From positions 682,001 through 746,000 of the forward strand of contig NZ_CP109149.1 in the NCBI RefSeq assembly GCF_035920345.1: DNA of 64,000 nt, in the 5' to 3' direction. This document shows positions 33,068 through 41,860 of this stretch, in pieces. Position numbers and translations under genes: made by a program. A model generated the notes under the pieces. It was not told the DNA's origin. It saw only the letters and a program-made list of their open reading frames with translations, and made no database searches. Every line of letters starts with the position of its first letter. Within the stretch, counting starts at the first letter, position 1. Origin of the DNA: Nocardia vinacea (GTDB lineage: Bacteria; Actinomycetota; Actinomycetes; Mycobacteriales; Mycobacteriaceae).

Positions 33068-34456
33068 CTACGCGGGACGGGGGTGCGGGCGAATCTGTTC
33101 GAGTTGGGCGGCGACGGAAAGAATGGTGGTCTCGCCATTCGCCGGTCCGACCAGTTGGACCGCCAGCGGGAGCCCATCGCTCGCCATGCCCGCGGGTAGT
33201 GAGGCGGCGGGATGCCCGGTCACATTCCAGAATCCGGTGAAGGCGACCATGGGGACCGAGGCGAGTTGTGCGCGGACAGGGTTCGCATTGTCGAGGATGC
33301 CGACCCGCGGCGGACGGTGCGCGATGGTGGGGGTCAGCAGCAGGTCGCACTTGTCGAAAATGCGATCGGCCTTGCGCGCCAAGGCTTCGCCGCGACGCAT
33401 GGCCCATTCGACGACCGGCCGACGAGCCCAGGAACCGAGCATCAGGTTTTGGCGAGTACGGCGTTCGAGCCGTTCCGGATGATCGACGAGTGGGATCTCC
33501 GCGCGCACGCCCCCGTAGAACTGCGGATAGAAGGCGAACGTGAAATCGGGATAGTGCGGATCGATCTCGATGACCGTATGGCCCAGTTGGACAAGAAGTT
33601 CGGCGGTGTCGTGCACCGCGCGCACATGTTCGGGAACCGCCTTCGCGAGCATCGTCTGTGATTTCGTGGTGTAGCCGATGCGCAGGCTGGTCGGTGTGCG
33701 CCGGGCGGCCTCCTCGAACGACAGCTCCGGATCGGGGGCGTGGAAGCGGTCGGTCGGTGTGGCGCCGCGGATGACGTCGTAGACGATCGCCGAATCCAGC
33801 ACGCTCCGGGTGAGCGGGCCGAGGACGCCCAACGCCCACCACAAATGTTCGTTCGGTGCCGTCGGCACCCGTCCGCGCTGGGTCTTCAGGCCGAAGAGTC
33901 CGCAGCAGGCCGCGGGAATCCGGATCGAGCCGCCGCCGTCACCACCGAGTGCGGCGGGCACCAGCCCCGCCGCGACCGCCGCGGCGGAACCACCGCTGGA
34001 ACCGCCGGTCGAGCGGGTCCTGTCCCACGGATTGCGGGTCAGCCCGTAGGTGGTGGATTCGGTGTAGGGCCACTGTCCGAACTCCGGCATGGTGGTCTTG
34101 CCGACGATGACCGCACCCGCCGCCCGGAGCCGCCGCACCACCTCGGCATCGGCGACCGCCGGGGTGAGGTTCGCGCGGGTGCCGAAGGTGGTCGGGACGC
34201 CCGCCACGTCGATCTCGTCCTTCACCGCGATCGGGATGCCATGCAGCGGTCCGCGCGCCGCGACGTCCTGCTGATCGCGTTCGATGGCTTCGGTGATGGC
34301 TTGCTCGTGCAGGACGCGAGTGAAGGCATTGAGCTCGCCCGCCTGGTCGATCCCGTCGAGGGTCGCCTCGATCAGTTCACGGGCCGTCAGCACCCCTTGA
34401 TCCAGCAGCTGTCGCTGCTCCCACACACCCGCGGACACGACCTCGCGAAGATCCAT
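33068..34456 (-). CDS. Amidase (amidase-signature family)
   Basis: 462 residues. Catalytic Ser-cisSer-Lys elements: lysine in GIPIAVKDEIDV, then TGGSSGGSAAAVAAGLVPAA (cis-Ser), and the nucleophile serine in GGDGGGSIRIPAACCGLFGL. Hydrolyses an unknown amide or is a GatA-like paralogue; the lack of gatB/gatC neighbours argues against the transamidase. The C-terminal part with PTIAHRPPRVGIL and FTGFWNVTGHPAASLPAGMA is typical of this family. Confidence 0.92.
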   Translation of the reverse strand: MDLREVVSAGVWEQRQLLDQGVLTARELIEATLDGIDQAGELNAFTRVLHEQAITEAIERDQQDVAARGPLHGIPIAVKDEIDVAGVPTTFGTRANLTPAVADAEVVRRLRAAGAVIVGKTTMPEFGQWPYTESTTYGLTRNPWDRTRSTGGSSGGSAAAVAAGLVPAALGGDGGGSIRIPAACCGLFGLKTQRGRVPTAPNEHLWWALGVLGPLTRSVLDSAIVYDVIRGATPTDRFHAPDPELSFEEAARRTPTSLRIGYTTKSQTMLAKAVPEHVRAVHDTAELLVQLGHTVIEIDPHYPDFTFAFYPQFYGGVRAEIPLVDHPERLERRTRQNLMLGSWARRPVVEWAMRRGEALARKADRIFDKCDLLLTPTIAHRPPRVGILDNANPVRAQLASVPMVAFTGFWNVTGHPAASLPAGMASDGLPLAVQLVGPANGETTILSVAAQLEQIRPHPRPA

Positions 34457-34566
34457 CTCTACCGCTCCTCCCGACCCACATGCCGTGTTGTTTCGCGCGA
34501 GCTGCGAGCAGTCGCCAAGCTGGCGTGACCTGTGGAATCAGTCATTGATCCGAGCATCCGACAGTA

Positions 34567-34580
34567 GTTAGTCGACTGAC
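34567..34580. promoter_or_regulatory. Near-palindrome upstream of the amidase gene
   Basis: GTTAGTC-GACTGAC at 34567-34580 is a 14-bp inverted repeat with one mismatch in the 192-base gap between the amidase start and the rbsD stop, about 110 bases upstream of the amidase. It resembles a small dimer operator. Nothing else is recognised in the gap. Confidence 0.3.
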
Positions 34581-34648
34581 CATTCCGCAATCGATACGGG
34601 CCGCACGTGCGCTGGGTTCAATGTGGCAAGTAACAATATTTCTGAACG

Positions 34649-35038
34649 CTACAGCCACGGCACCCCGGCCCGCAGCAACACATTGGCATACGGCCGGGCC
34701 TCACCGGTGCGCACCACGAACCGACAGGCCCCGATGCGCTGTTTGAAGTCGTCGTGGTCGATCAACTCCGCGTTCAGGCGGCCGCTGAGCAGGGCCGCGG
34801 CCTCCGGATTCTGGTCCGCGACGTCGCGGCTGCCCCAGGCGGCTTCGACAGTCACCTCATCGAGAATCAGGTCGAGGATGGGCTCGAACCGGGGGAATCC
34901 GTAGCTGATGCCAAGGTCGATGACCGGCACGCCGACGGGTGTCGGCAGACCGGAGTCGCTGACGGCGAAGAGGTCGGTATGGCGCAGCGCCGTGAGCGCG
35001 GCGAGCAATCCGGCGTGAATGAGTCCGCTGGTGCGCAA
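34649..35038 (-). CDS. rbsD: D-ribose pyranase-like protein
   Basis: 129 residues from TTG 35038, with AAGGA upstream on the minus strand. RbsD/FucU fold; GLLAALTALRHTDLFAVSDSG holds the conserved Asp of SDSG and the early His (residue 8) in SGLIHAGL is the family catalytic histidine. It interconverts pyranose and furanose forms of ribose before kinase action. Last gene of the rbs-type operon, 27 bases after rbsK. Confidence 0.9.
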   Translation of the reverse strand: MRTSGLIHAGLLAALTALRHTDLFAVSDSGLPTPVGVPVIDLGISYGFPRFEPILDLILDEVTVEAAWGSRDVADQNPEAAALLSGRLNAELIDHDDFKQRIGACRFVVRTGEARPYANVLLRAGVPWL

Positions 35039-35065
35039 AGTTCGATTCCTTCTCGAAGAGGGGTA

Positions 35066-36010
35066 TCAGACGAGTGGCTGGGCCACGGGTATGGCCGCGA
35101 GCGCGGTGACGATCTGGTCCCCGGTGGGGTAGGACGCGTGGGTTCCCGGCGTCTGGACGGCGAGCGCACCGGCCGCGGTGGCGTAGGCCACGGCGCCGCC
35201 GAGCGGCATACCATCGGCGAGTGCGGTGGCCAGCGCGCCGACGAAGGCATCGCCGGCGCCGGTGGAATCGACCGAATTCACCTGTGGCGCGGCCTGATAT
35301 CCGCCCGCAACCGGTGCCGGCACATCGCAGCGGTGCGCCCAGACCGACCCGGCGGCGCCCAAGGTGGCGACGACGGACTCCACCCCGCGCAGGCAGAGTG
35401 AACGGGCCAGGTGGAATGCCTGTTCGGGGGTCCGCGCTGTGGTCCCGGTCAATGCCGACAGTTCGGATTCGTTGACGATCAGCGGATGGCAGCGGCGCAG
35501 CAGCTCATCCGGCAGCGCCGTCGCCGGCGCGGCATTGAGAACGAACCGGCGCGCCCGCCGCGCGGCCCATTCGACCACATTCGGCGGCACTTCCAACTGT
35601 GCGACAACAACTTCCGCCGACCGCAGCAAATCGGCCTCGGCCATCGTGTCGAGTTCGGGCTCGGATTCCCAGCGGAAGTTGGCGCCGGGATCGACCACGA
35701 TCTGGTTCTCGCCATCGGCGACGGTGATATAGGCGGTGCCGGTCCGCGCGTCCCGCACCTCACGCAGTGCGGTGAGCTCGACACCATACTCGCGCAACGA
35801 TTTCCGCAGTCCGGGATCGGCGTCACGACCGATTCTGGCGATGAATTCGACCCGGCCGCCCGCTCGTGCCGCCGCGACGGCCTGATTGGAACCCTTGCCG
35901 CCCAGGTTGGTTCGCGAGCGTAGTGCCAGCACGGTTTCGCCGGGCCGTGGCAGCTGTTCCACCTCACAGACGATGTCCTGGTTGACCGAGCCGAGGACGA
36001 CAACCGTCAC
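35066..36010 (-). CDS. rbsK: Ribokinase
   Basis: 314 residues from GTG 36010 overlapping the ABC ATPase stop (GTGA). PfkB family: VVVLGSVNQDIVCEVEQLPR, TNLGGKGSNQAVAAARAGG, and the catalytic C-terminal segment VDSTGAGDAFVGALATALAD with the anion-hole GAGD aspartate. Phosphorylates ribose (or a related sugar) to ribose 5-phosphate. Within an operon of transport and mutarotation genes, the assignment is firm at family level; the exact sugar is inferred. Confidence 0.92.
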   Translation of the reverse strand: MTVVVLGSVNQDIVCEVEQLPRPGETVLALRSRTNLGGKGSNQAVAAARAGGRVEFIARIGRDADPGLRKSLREYGVELTALREVRDARTGTAYITVADGENQIVVDPGANFRWESEPELDTMAEADLLRSAEVVVAQLEVPPNVVEWAARRARRFVLNAAPATALPDELLRRCHPLIVNESELSALTGTTARTPEQAFHLARSLCLRGVESVVATLGAAGSVWAHRCDVPAPVAGGYQAAPQVNSVDSTGAGDAFVGALATALADGMPLGGAVAYATAAGALAVQTPGTHASYPTGDQIVTALAAIPVAQPLV

Positions 36011-36777
36011 GACTCGGCTCCGTTCGCGGTGATCTCCAGATTGCCGGGTGCCGCACCGGTGATCAGGGCGACCAGCCGATCGCCGTCCACCTCATTGATC
36101 CTATGTGCCGCAACGGATCTACCGCGCCGCAGCACCACCACGTTGTCACAGATCCGCATCACCTGTGCCAGATCGTGGCTGATGATCAATACGGTGATCC
36201 CGCGTTCGCGCAGGCCGCGCACCAGCTTCTCGACCGCCGCGGTCTCCCGCACGCCGAGCGCGGCGGTCGGCTCGTCCATGATCACCATGGATTTGCCCCA
36301 GGCCACCGCACGGGCGATGGCGATGCTCTGACGTTGACCGCCGCTCATCCGGCGCACGGTGGTGCGCACCGAAGGCACATCGACATCCAGATCGCGCAGG
36401 ATCTCGCCGCTGCGGGCGATCATCGCCCTGCGGTTGACGATGCCGAGCGGATATACCAACTCGCGGTTGAGAAACAGGTTCTGCCACACGGCCAGATCGT
36501 CGATGAGGGCGAGATCCTGATATACGGTCTCGATGCCCATCTTGCGCGCGTCCTCCGGCGAGCGCAGGCGCACCGGTTCGCCGTTGAACAGGATCTGTCC
36601 GGTATCCGGTGCCTGCACGCCGGTCAGGCAGCGCACCAATGTCGACTTGCCCGCGCCGTTATCGCCGACCAGCGCGGTGACCTCGCCCTCGGGAATCGTC
36701 AGCGAGACCCCGGCCAGCGCGCGCACCGAGTCGAAGGACTTGGTGAGCTCGCGCGCCTCCAGCAATGGAATCGTCAT
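36007..36777 (-). CDS. Sugar ABC transporter ATPase, single-domain (half-size RbsA type)
   Basis: 256 residues: a single ATP-binding domain, whereas RbsA of E. coli has two in about 500 residues. Walker A GDNGAGKSTLVRCL, Q-loop region VYQDLALIDDLAVWQNLFLN, signature RRMSGGQRQSIAIARA, Walker B SMVIMDEPTAALG and the H-loop LIISHDLAQVMRI are complete. It must act as a homodimer with the permease. Its stop overlaps rbsK, and it lies nine bases after the permease. Confidence 0.92.
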   Translation of the reverse strand: MTIPLLEARELTKSFDSVRALAGVSLTIPEGEVTALVGDNGAGKSTLVRCLTGVQAPDTGQILFNGEPVRLRSPEDARKMGIETVYQDLALIDDLAVWQNLFLNRELVYPLGIVNRRAMIARSGEILRDLDVDVPSVRTTVRRMSGGQRQSIAIARAVAWGKSMVIMDEPTAALGVRETAAVEKLVRGLRERGITVLIISHDLAQVMRICDNVVVLRRGRSVAAHRINEVDGDRLVALITGAAPGNLEITANGAES

Positions 36778-36786
36778 GTCGTAGGC

Positions 36787-37755
36787 CTACTTTCGGAAGC
36801 GGGCGATACCGGCGGCCAGCAGCAGCACCGCGCCGACGGCGACCGGCTGGTAGTACTGCGAGATGCCGAGAATGGTGAACCCGTTGATCAGCGAGGTGAA
36901 CAGCACCGCACCGCAGACGGTGCCGAGCACCGACGCCTTGCCGCCGGACAATGACGAACCGCCGAGCACCACCGCGGCGATCGAGCTCAGCAGGTAGGTG
37001 GTCTGCAGCGACGGATCCGCGCCGCCGTTGCGGGCGACCAGCATGACACCGGCTATGCCGCACAGCAATCCGGACATGGCATAGGCGAACAGCCGGATGC
37101 GGTTCACCGAGATACCGGTGTCGCGCGCGGCCTCGAGTCGTCCGCCGGTGGCGAGCAGATGGGTGCCGATCCGGGTGCGGAAGATGATGCCCGCCACGAC
37201 CAGTGCGGCGAGCAGTGCCAGCAGCCAGAACCAGCGCACCGGTCCGATGCCGTCGAGCGCGAGCCGTTGCAGGAAGCGGGAACTCACGGCCTCGGTATTG
37301 CCGTGCGTCAACAGCAGGGTGATGCCGTTGAGCACGCTCAGCATGCCGAGCGTGACCACGAAATCGGTCATATGCAGTCGGCCGATCAGCACACCGTTGA
37401 CGACGCCGACCGCCAACCCGCTGAGGACTGCGGCCCCGATGGCGACTGCCATCGGGTAGCCGTGGCTGGCGAGATAGCCGAGAACTGCTGCCGCCCATGG
37501 CAGATTCGCGCCGACCGACAGGTCGATGCCGCCGACGGTGATCGCGAACTGCTGACCGAGCGCGAGCACGGTGAGGATGGTCGAGGCGACCAGCAGATCG
37601 CCGATATTGTCCGCCGTCAGGAAGTTCGGGGTGGCGATGAAGAACGCCACCCACAAAACGACCAGGGCGAGCGGTGCCGCGAATTCGGCGACCTTGGCGA
37701 GGATCTCCGTGCGCCCCTCACGCGCGCGGAGTTCTTCGGTTGCCTCTGCGGTCAC
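36787..37755 (-). CDS. rbsC: Ribose-type ABC transporter permease
   Basis: 322 residues, about ten hydrophobic helices. BPD_transp_2 family: FAITVGGIDLSVGANLPWAA is the diagnostic GGIDLSVG segment, and NRIRLFAYAMSGLLCGIAGV with GGSSLSGGKASVLGT is the ATPase-contact end. Overlaps the rbsB stop (ATGA at 37752-37755). Inner-membrane channel for the sugar bound by the lipoprotein partner. Confidence 0.93.
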   Translation of the reverse strand: MTAEATEELRAREGRTEILAKVAEFAAPLALVVLWVAFFIATPNFLTADNIGDLLVASTILTVLALGQQFAITVGGIDLSVGANLPWAAAVLGYLASHGYPMAVAIGAAVLSGLAVGVVNGVLIGRLHMTDFVVTLGMLSVLNGITLLLTHGNTEAVSSRFLQRLALDGIGPVRWFWLLALLAALVVAGIIFRTRIGTHLLATGGRLEAARDTGISVNRIRLFAYAMSGLLCGIAGVMLVARNGGADPSLQTTYLLSSIAAVVLGGSSLSGGKASVLGTVCGAVLFTSLINGFTILGISQYYQPVAVGAVLLLAAGIARFRK

Positions 37756-38771
37756 TTGTTCAACAGCCCTTCCACGGGGTTATCGAAGGCGACGATCGGA
37801 CGCGGGAACGCCGCGATCTGCTGGTCGACATTGTCCTTGCCGATGAAGGCGATGGGGGATACCACGCGCTCGGGCAGCTTCTTGCCCTGGTGCTGGGCCA
37901 GGCAGCTCTGCACCGCGAGTTGTCCTTCGGCATACGGGTATTGGGTCACCGTGCCGGTCAGGGTGCCCGCCTTGACGGCATCGAGGGCGGCCTGGATGCC
38001 GTCGACGGAGATCACCTTGATCTGGCCGGTCCGGCCCGCGTTCTTGATCGCCTGTGCGGCGCCGAGGCCCATGGTGTCGTTGGCGGCGAAGATGCCGGTG
38101 ATATCCGGATGCGCCTTCAGGATCGCCTCGGTGACCTGCAGGCCCTTGTCCTGTTCGTAGTCGGCGGGCGCCTTCTGGAGGATCTCGAGCTTGCCCGTGA
38201 CCGCATCGGTGAAGCCCTGATCACGGTTGATGCCGTTCTGCTCGCCCGCGATGCCCTGCAGGATGACCACCTTGCCGGTGCCGCCGAGCGCCTCGAGCAT
38301 CTTCTGCCCGGCGATCCGGCCCGCATCGAGATTGTCCGAACCGATGAAGCTCGCATACGACACCCCGGCCTGCTCGGAGGCCTTCGCGTCGATCTGGGTG
38401 TCGAGATCGAGGATCGGAATGTTCTTGCGCGCCACCGGCGTCAGCGGGGTGATGACATTCGTGGCATTGACCGGCACCACGCCGAAGCAGTCGTAGCCCT
38501 GCGCGGCCAGGGTGGAGATCTGGGCGTTCTCGCCATCGGCATCGGTCTCGGATTGTCCGGCCTGCACGGTGACCTTCACGCCGAGCTTCTGGCCCTCCGC
38601 GAGGGCGCCGTCGCGCAATGCCGCCCAGTAGGGGTTGGTGAAGTTCCGGGTGACGATCGCGATCTTGAAATCGCCGTCGCTCCCGTCTTGTCCACCGCGA
38701 CCGCAGGCAGCGGCGGCAAGCGCGCCGATGAGGACAAGCGGCGCCATTGCACGCCTGAATCGAGCATTCAT
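37752..38771 (-). CDS. rbsB: Sugar-binding lipoprotein of the ABC transporter
   Basis: 339 residues. Lipoprotein signal MNARFRRAMAPLVLIGALAA with lipobox LAAAAC (Cys about residue 23), so anchored to the membrane outer face. The periplasmic-binding-protein type 1 fold shows IAIVTRNFTNPYWAALRDGA, GVVPVNATNVITPLTPVA and IFAANDTMGLGAAQAIKNAG. Ribose or a similar monosaccharide is the probable ligand. First gene of the operon, facing the LacI regulator. Confidence 0.92.
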   Translation of the reverse strand: MNARFRRAMAPLVLIGALAAAACGRGGQDGSDGDFKIAIVTRNFTNPYWAALRDGALAEGQKLGVKVTVQAGQSETDADGENAQISTLAAQGYDCFGVVPVNATNVITPLTPVARKNIPILDLDTQIDAKASEQAGVSYASFIGSDNLDAGRIAGQKMLEALGGTGKVVILQGIAGEQNGINRDQGFTDAVTGKLEILQKAPADYEQDKGLQVTEAILKAHPDITGIFAANDTMGLGAAQAIKNAGRTGQIKVISVDGIQAALDAVKAGTLTGTVTQYPYAEGQLAVQSCLAQHQGKKLPERVVSPIAFIGKDNVDQQIAAFPRPIVAFDNPVEGLLNK

Positions 38772-38798
38772 CGTGAGTTCGACCTATCCATCTCAGGT

Positions 38799-38828
38799 AT
38801 CAACTCGTGTTGATCAACGCGAGTTGAT
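38799..38828. promoter_or_regulatory. Two overlapping LacI-type operators between rbsB and the regulator
   Basis: ATCAAC-N4-GTTGAT occurs at 38799-38814 and again at 38813-38828, sharing two bases. The join forms a third palindrome GTTGATCAAC (38809-38818). The site is 28 bases from the rbsB start and 85 from the regulator start, so one complex could control both directions. Confidence 0.87.
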
Positions 38829-38912
38829 GAGTAGTGTGTGACCCGAGTCACCGGCTGTCAAGTACTTGCGCAGAGTGCTTGGATGGACGGTCGGAGCAAG
38901 GAGAGATTTCGG

Positions 38913-39917
38913 ATGGTAGTCACACGAGCCGACGTGGCGCGGCTGGCCGGCACGTCACCGGCGCTGGTGAGCTATGTGCTCAATGGCGGACCGCGGCAGG
39001 TCGCGCCCGCGACCAAGGCCCGCATCGAGGCCGCCATCGCCGAACTCGGCTACCGGCCCAATATGTCCGCGCGCAGCCTGCGCATGAACCGCGGACATGC
39101 ACTCGGCATGGTGATTCCGGACGGTGCGAACCCGTTCTTCGCCGAACTCTCGGCGGTGATCGAGGCGGCCGCCTTCGCGCGGGGGTACCCGCTGTTCGTC
39201 GGCAATGCCGCCGGTGACGAAGAACGCGAACGCGCCTATGTGCGCACCTTCATCGACCGCAGAGTCGAAGGGCTGCTTGCAATTTCGTCGTCCTGGGAGA
39301 CCGGCATCGCCGACGCCTGCGAGGAGGCGGGCATGGTGCTGGTGGCACTGGACCGCGTCATCGATCCGGCACGTTGCGCGCACGTCATGTGTGATTCGGT
39401 CGCGGGCGCGGAACAGGCCGTCGCCCATCTCATCGGACACGGTCACCGCGAAATCGCCTGCCTGAGCGGCCCGCACGTGTCCACCGCCGAGGACCGTGTC
39501 CAGGGCTACCGAAATGCGCTGGCGGCCGCCGGACTTGCCGAAGGACGCATCGTGCGAACGGATTTCGGCGGGGCCGCGGGCTACCGCGCACTGACCGACC
39601 TGATGGCCGACTCACGCCGCCCCACAGCGATTTTCGTAACCAGCGATTTGCAGGCGATGGGTATGCTCCGCGCCGCCTACGACGCCGGACTGCGCGTACC
39701 CGACGACCTCGCGGTGGTCGCCTTCGACGGAATCGAATACTCCCGCTACACCCGCCCCGGTCTGACCACCATGGTCCAGCCCACCCGTCTCATGGGCGAG
39801 ACCGCCATCGACCTGCTGCTACAACAACTCGACGACCACACGCCCCGCCCCGGAGTGGTGAATCTCGAAGCGGTACTGCACACCAGAGGTTCGTGCGGCT
39901 GTCCCGACGAGTTCTGA
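38913..39917 (+). CDS. LacI-family regulator of the rbs-type operon
   Basis: 334 residues from ATG 38913, with AAGGAG at 38898. HTH TRADVARLAGTSPALVSYVL plus hinge helix PNMSARSLRMNRGHALGMVI, then a PBP1-like ligand domain with ANPFFAELSAVIEAAAFARG, HVMCDSVAGAEQAVAHLIGHG and VVAFDGIEYSRYTRPGLTTM. Probably a ribose-responsive repressor. Convergent with the RraA gene; only three bases separate their stops. Confidence 0.92.
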   Translation: MVVTRADVARLAGTSPALVSYVLNGGPRQVAPATKARIEAAIAELGYRPNMSARSLRMNRGHALGMVIPDGANPFFAELSAVIEAAAFARGYPLFVGNAAGDEERERAYVRTFIDRRVEGLLAISSSWETGIADACEEAGMVLVALDRVIDPARCAHVMCDSVAGAEQAVAHLIGHGHREIACLSGPHVSTAEDRVQGYRNALAAAGLAEGRIVRTDFGGAAGYRALTDLMADSRRPTAIFVTSDLQAMGMLRAAYDAGLRVPDDLAVVAFDGIEYSRYTRPGLTTMVQPTRLMGETAIDLLLQQLDDHTPRPGVVNLEAVLHTRGSCGCPDEF

Positions 39918-39920
39918 GGG

Positions 39921-40592
39921 CTACTGGTCGACGGTGAGGCCTTTGGCCTCCAGGATCGCGGCCAGGTTCGAGACCTGGATGGGGGTCTCACCGGTTTTGT
40001 AGCGTTCGATGTAGGTGGCCTCTGCGGAGTCGCGCTCGCGGGAGGCGGAGATCGCGGATCGGATTTCTTCGCGTCGGATGACGACGACGCCGTCGCAGTC
40101 GCCCTTGACGATATCGCCCGGATAGATGACTTGGCCGCCGAAGACGAGGGGCTGATTGATGGGGCCGAGGGTTTCCTTGACGGTGCCCTCGATGCAGACA
40201 TGCTTGGCGAAGACCGGGAATCCGAGTTCGCGGATTTCTCGGGTATCGCGTACGCCGCCGTCGGTGACGAGGGCGGAAATGCCACGGGCGGCACACGCAT
40301 TGGCGAGGACGTCGCCGAATTGCCCGGCGGGCTGGTCGCCGGATGCTACGACGAGCACGTCGCCGGGTTGGGCGTAGCTGATCGCGACCTGCAGCATGAT
40401 GTTGTCGCGGGGGTGGCAGACGACGGTGAATGCGGATCCGCAGAAGGACATGTCGCGGTCGATGGGTTTGATGTCCGAGTCGAGTGCGCCCTTGCGGCCC
40501 TGGGCCTCGTGGATGGTGGCCGCCGAGAAGGTGCCGAGTTCGTCGATGAGTGCGCGGTCGGCGCGATCGATCTTGGTGGTGACGTGAACCAT
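39921..40592 (-). CDS. RraA-family protein, likely 4-hydroxy-4-methyl/carboxy-2-oxoglutarate aldolase
   Basis: 223 residues from ATG 40592 with GGAG just upstream; the longer open frame upstream is not used. Key features: FSAATIHEAQGRKGALDSDI, CGSAFTVVCHPRDNIMLQVA, the GDQPAGQFGDVLANACAARG phosphate/oxalate-site loop, and LVTDGGVRDTREIRELGFPV with the metal and catalytic Asp/Arg. Such aldolases split pyruvate from 4-hydroxy-4-substituted-2-oxoglutarates and also decarboxylate oxaloacetate. RraA itself (RNase E inhibitor) is a paralogue. Here it follows an aminotransferase gene by 29 bases, which suggests a catabolic role. Confidence 0.85.
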   Translation of the reverse strand: MVHVTTKIDRADRALIDELGTFSAATIHEAQGRKGALDSDIKPIDRDMSFCGSAFTVVCHPRDNIMLQVAISYAQPGDVLVVASGDQPAGQFGDVLANACAARGISALVTDGGVRDTREIRELGFPVFAKHVCIEGTVKETLGPINQPLVFGGQVIYPGDIVKGDCDGVVVIRREEIRSAISASRERDSAEATYIERYKTGETPIQVSNLAAILEAKGLTVDQ

Positions 40593-40621
40593 GGTTTCTC
40601 CGTGATGGAATCGGGCTGTGG

Positions 40622-41830
40622 TCAGCTCAGTGCGGCAACGGCTTTCGCGATTTCGGCGGCGGCGGTGCGCAGCACGTCCGCTGAGGTGGCGAAGGAGATG
40701 CGCAGGTATGACGGCGCACCGTAGGCGGAGCCCTGGATCGTCGCGACCGAGGCGGCCTCGAGTAGATACAGCGCGACGTCCTGGTCGTCGTGCAGCACTC
40801 GTCCGTCCGGTGTCCGCTTGCCGAGGAGTCCGGCGCATCCGATGAACAGGTAGAACGCGCCCTGCGGCCGCACCGGTGCGAGTCCGTCCACGTCGGCGAG
40901 CAGGTCGAACATGAGGTCGCGGCGCGCGCGGTAGCGCACGATCGACTCGGCGACGAAGCTCTGGTCGCCGGAAATCGCCGCGGCCGCGGCCGCCTGGCTG
41001 ATCGAGGACGGGCAGGACGAGCTCTGCGACTGCAGTTTGTTGATCGCCGCTATGAGCTGTGGGTGCCCCACTCCGTACCCGAGTCGCCAGCCGGTCATCG
41101 CATAGGACTTGGAAACTCCGTTGACGACGAAGATCTGATCGCGCAGTTGCGGCGCCACGGACAGCAGGCTCGGGGTGCGCTGATCGGTGAAGACGATCTC
41201 GTCGTAGATCTCGTCGCACAAGATGTTCACGTGCGGGTGGCGCTCCAGCACGGTGGCGAGTGCCGCGAGTTCTTCCGCGTTGTACACCGCGCCGGTCGGG
41301 TTGGACGGTCCGTTGAGGATCACCCATTTCGTGGCGGGCGTGATCGCCGCCTCCAATCCTGCTGCGGTGAGCAGGAATCGGTCCGATTCGGGGCAGTCCA
41401 CGACAATGGGCGTGCCACCGTGCAGGGTGACCATATCCGGATAGGACACCCAGTACGGCGACGGCACGATGACCTGGTCGCCTTCTTCGACCGTCGCCAT
41501 CAGCGCCATGAAAATAACCTGCTTGGCACCGCCGCCGACGGTGATCTCGTTGTCGCCGACTGTGCTTCCGGTCCGGTCGAGTGTCCGCGCCGCAATCGCC
41601 TGACGCAGCTCCGGAATACCGTTCACCGCAGTGTATTTGGTGAGCCCGGAGTCCATGGCTGTGATCGCCGCGGCTTTCACATGATCGGGGGTGTCGAAAT
41701 CCGGTTCGCCGACGGTCAGGTCGAGGATCACCCGACCCGACGCGCGCAGCTCACGAACCCGTTGTGCGGCAGCGGAACTCGGGGATTCTCGCATCCGCTC
41801 GACGCGGGCGGCGAGGGCGACGGGGGACAT
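40622..41830 (-). CDS. Class I/II aminotransferase (aspartate aminotransferase-like)
   Basis: 402 residues. PLP fold-type I: DLTVGEPDFDTPDHVKAAAI, KYTAVNGIPELRQAIAARTL, the NPTG segment ILNGPSNPTGAVYNAEELAA, DEIYDEIVF (Asp), and the PLP lysine in VVNGVSKSYAMTGWRLGYGV. The C-terminal arginine that binds the substrate alpha-carboxylate is in SYLRISFATS. Donor/acceptor not deducible; an acidic amino acid is plausible because an RraA aldolase and a 5-oxoprolinase system are neighbours. Confidence 0.92.
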   Translation of the reverse strand: MSPVALAARVERMRESPSSAAAQRVRELRASGRVILDLTVGEPDFDTPDHVKAAAITAMDSGLTKYTAVNGIPELRQAIAARTLDRTGSTVGDNEITVGGGAKQVIFMALMATVEEGDQVIVPSPYWVSYPDMVTLHGGTPIVVDCPESDRFLLTAAGLEAAITPATKWVILNGPSNPTGAVYNAEELAALATVLERHPHVNILCDEIYDEIVFTDQRTPSLLSVAPQLRDQIFVVNGVSKSYAMTGWRLGYGVGHPQLIAAINKLQSQSSSCPSSISQAAAAAAISGDQSFVAESIVRYRARRDLMFDLLADVDGLAPVRPQGAFYLFIGCAGLLGKRTPDGRVLHDDQDVALYLLEAASVATIQGSAYGAPSYLRISFATSADVLRTAAAEIAKAVAALS

Positions 41831-41860
41831 GCTTTCCTCCTGGGTAGATCGACATAGGGT

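Noticed and set aside
37159..38813. Plus-strand frames of 333 and 379 codons across the rbsC/rbsB region
   Set aside because: Antisense shadows of well-supported transporter genes.
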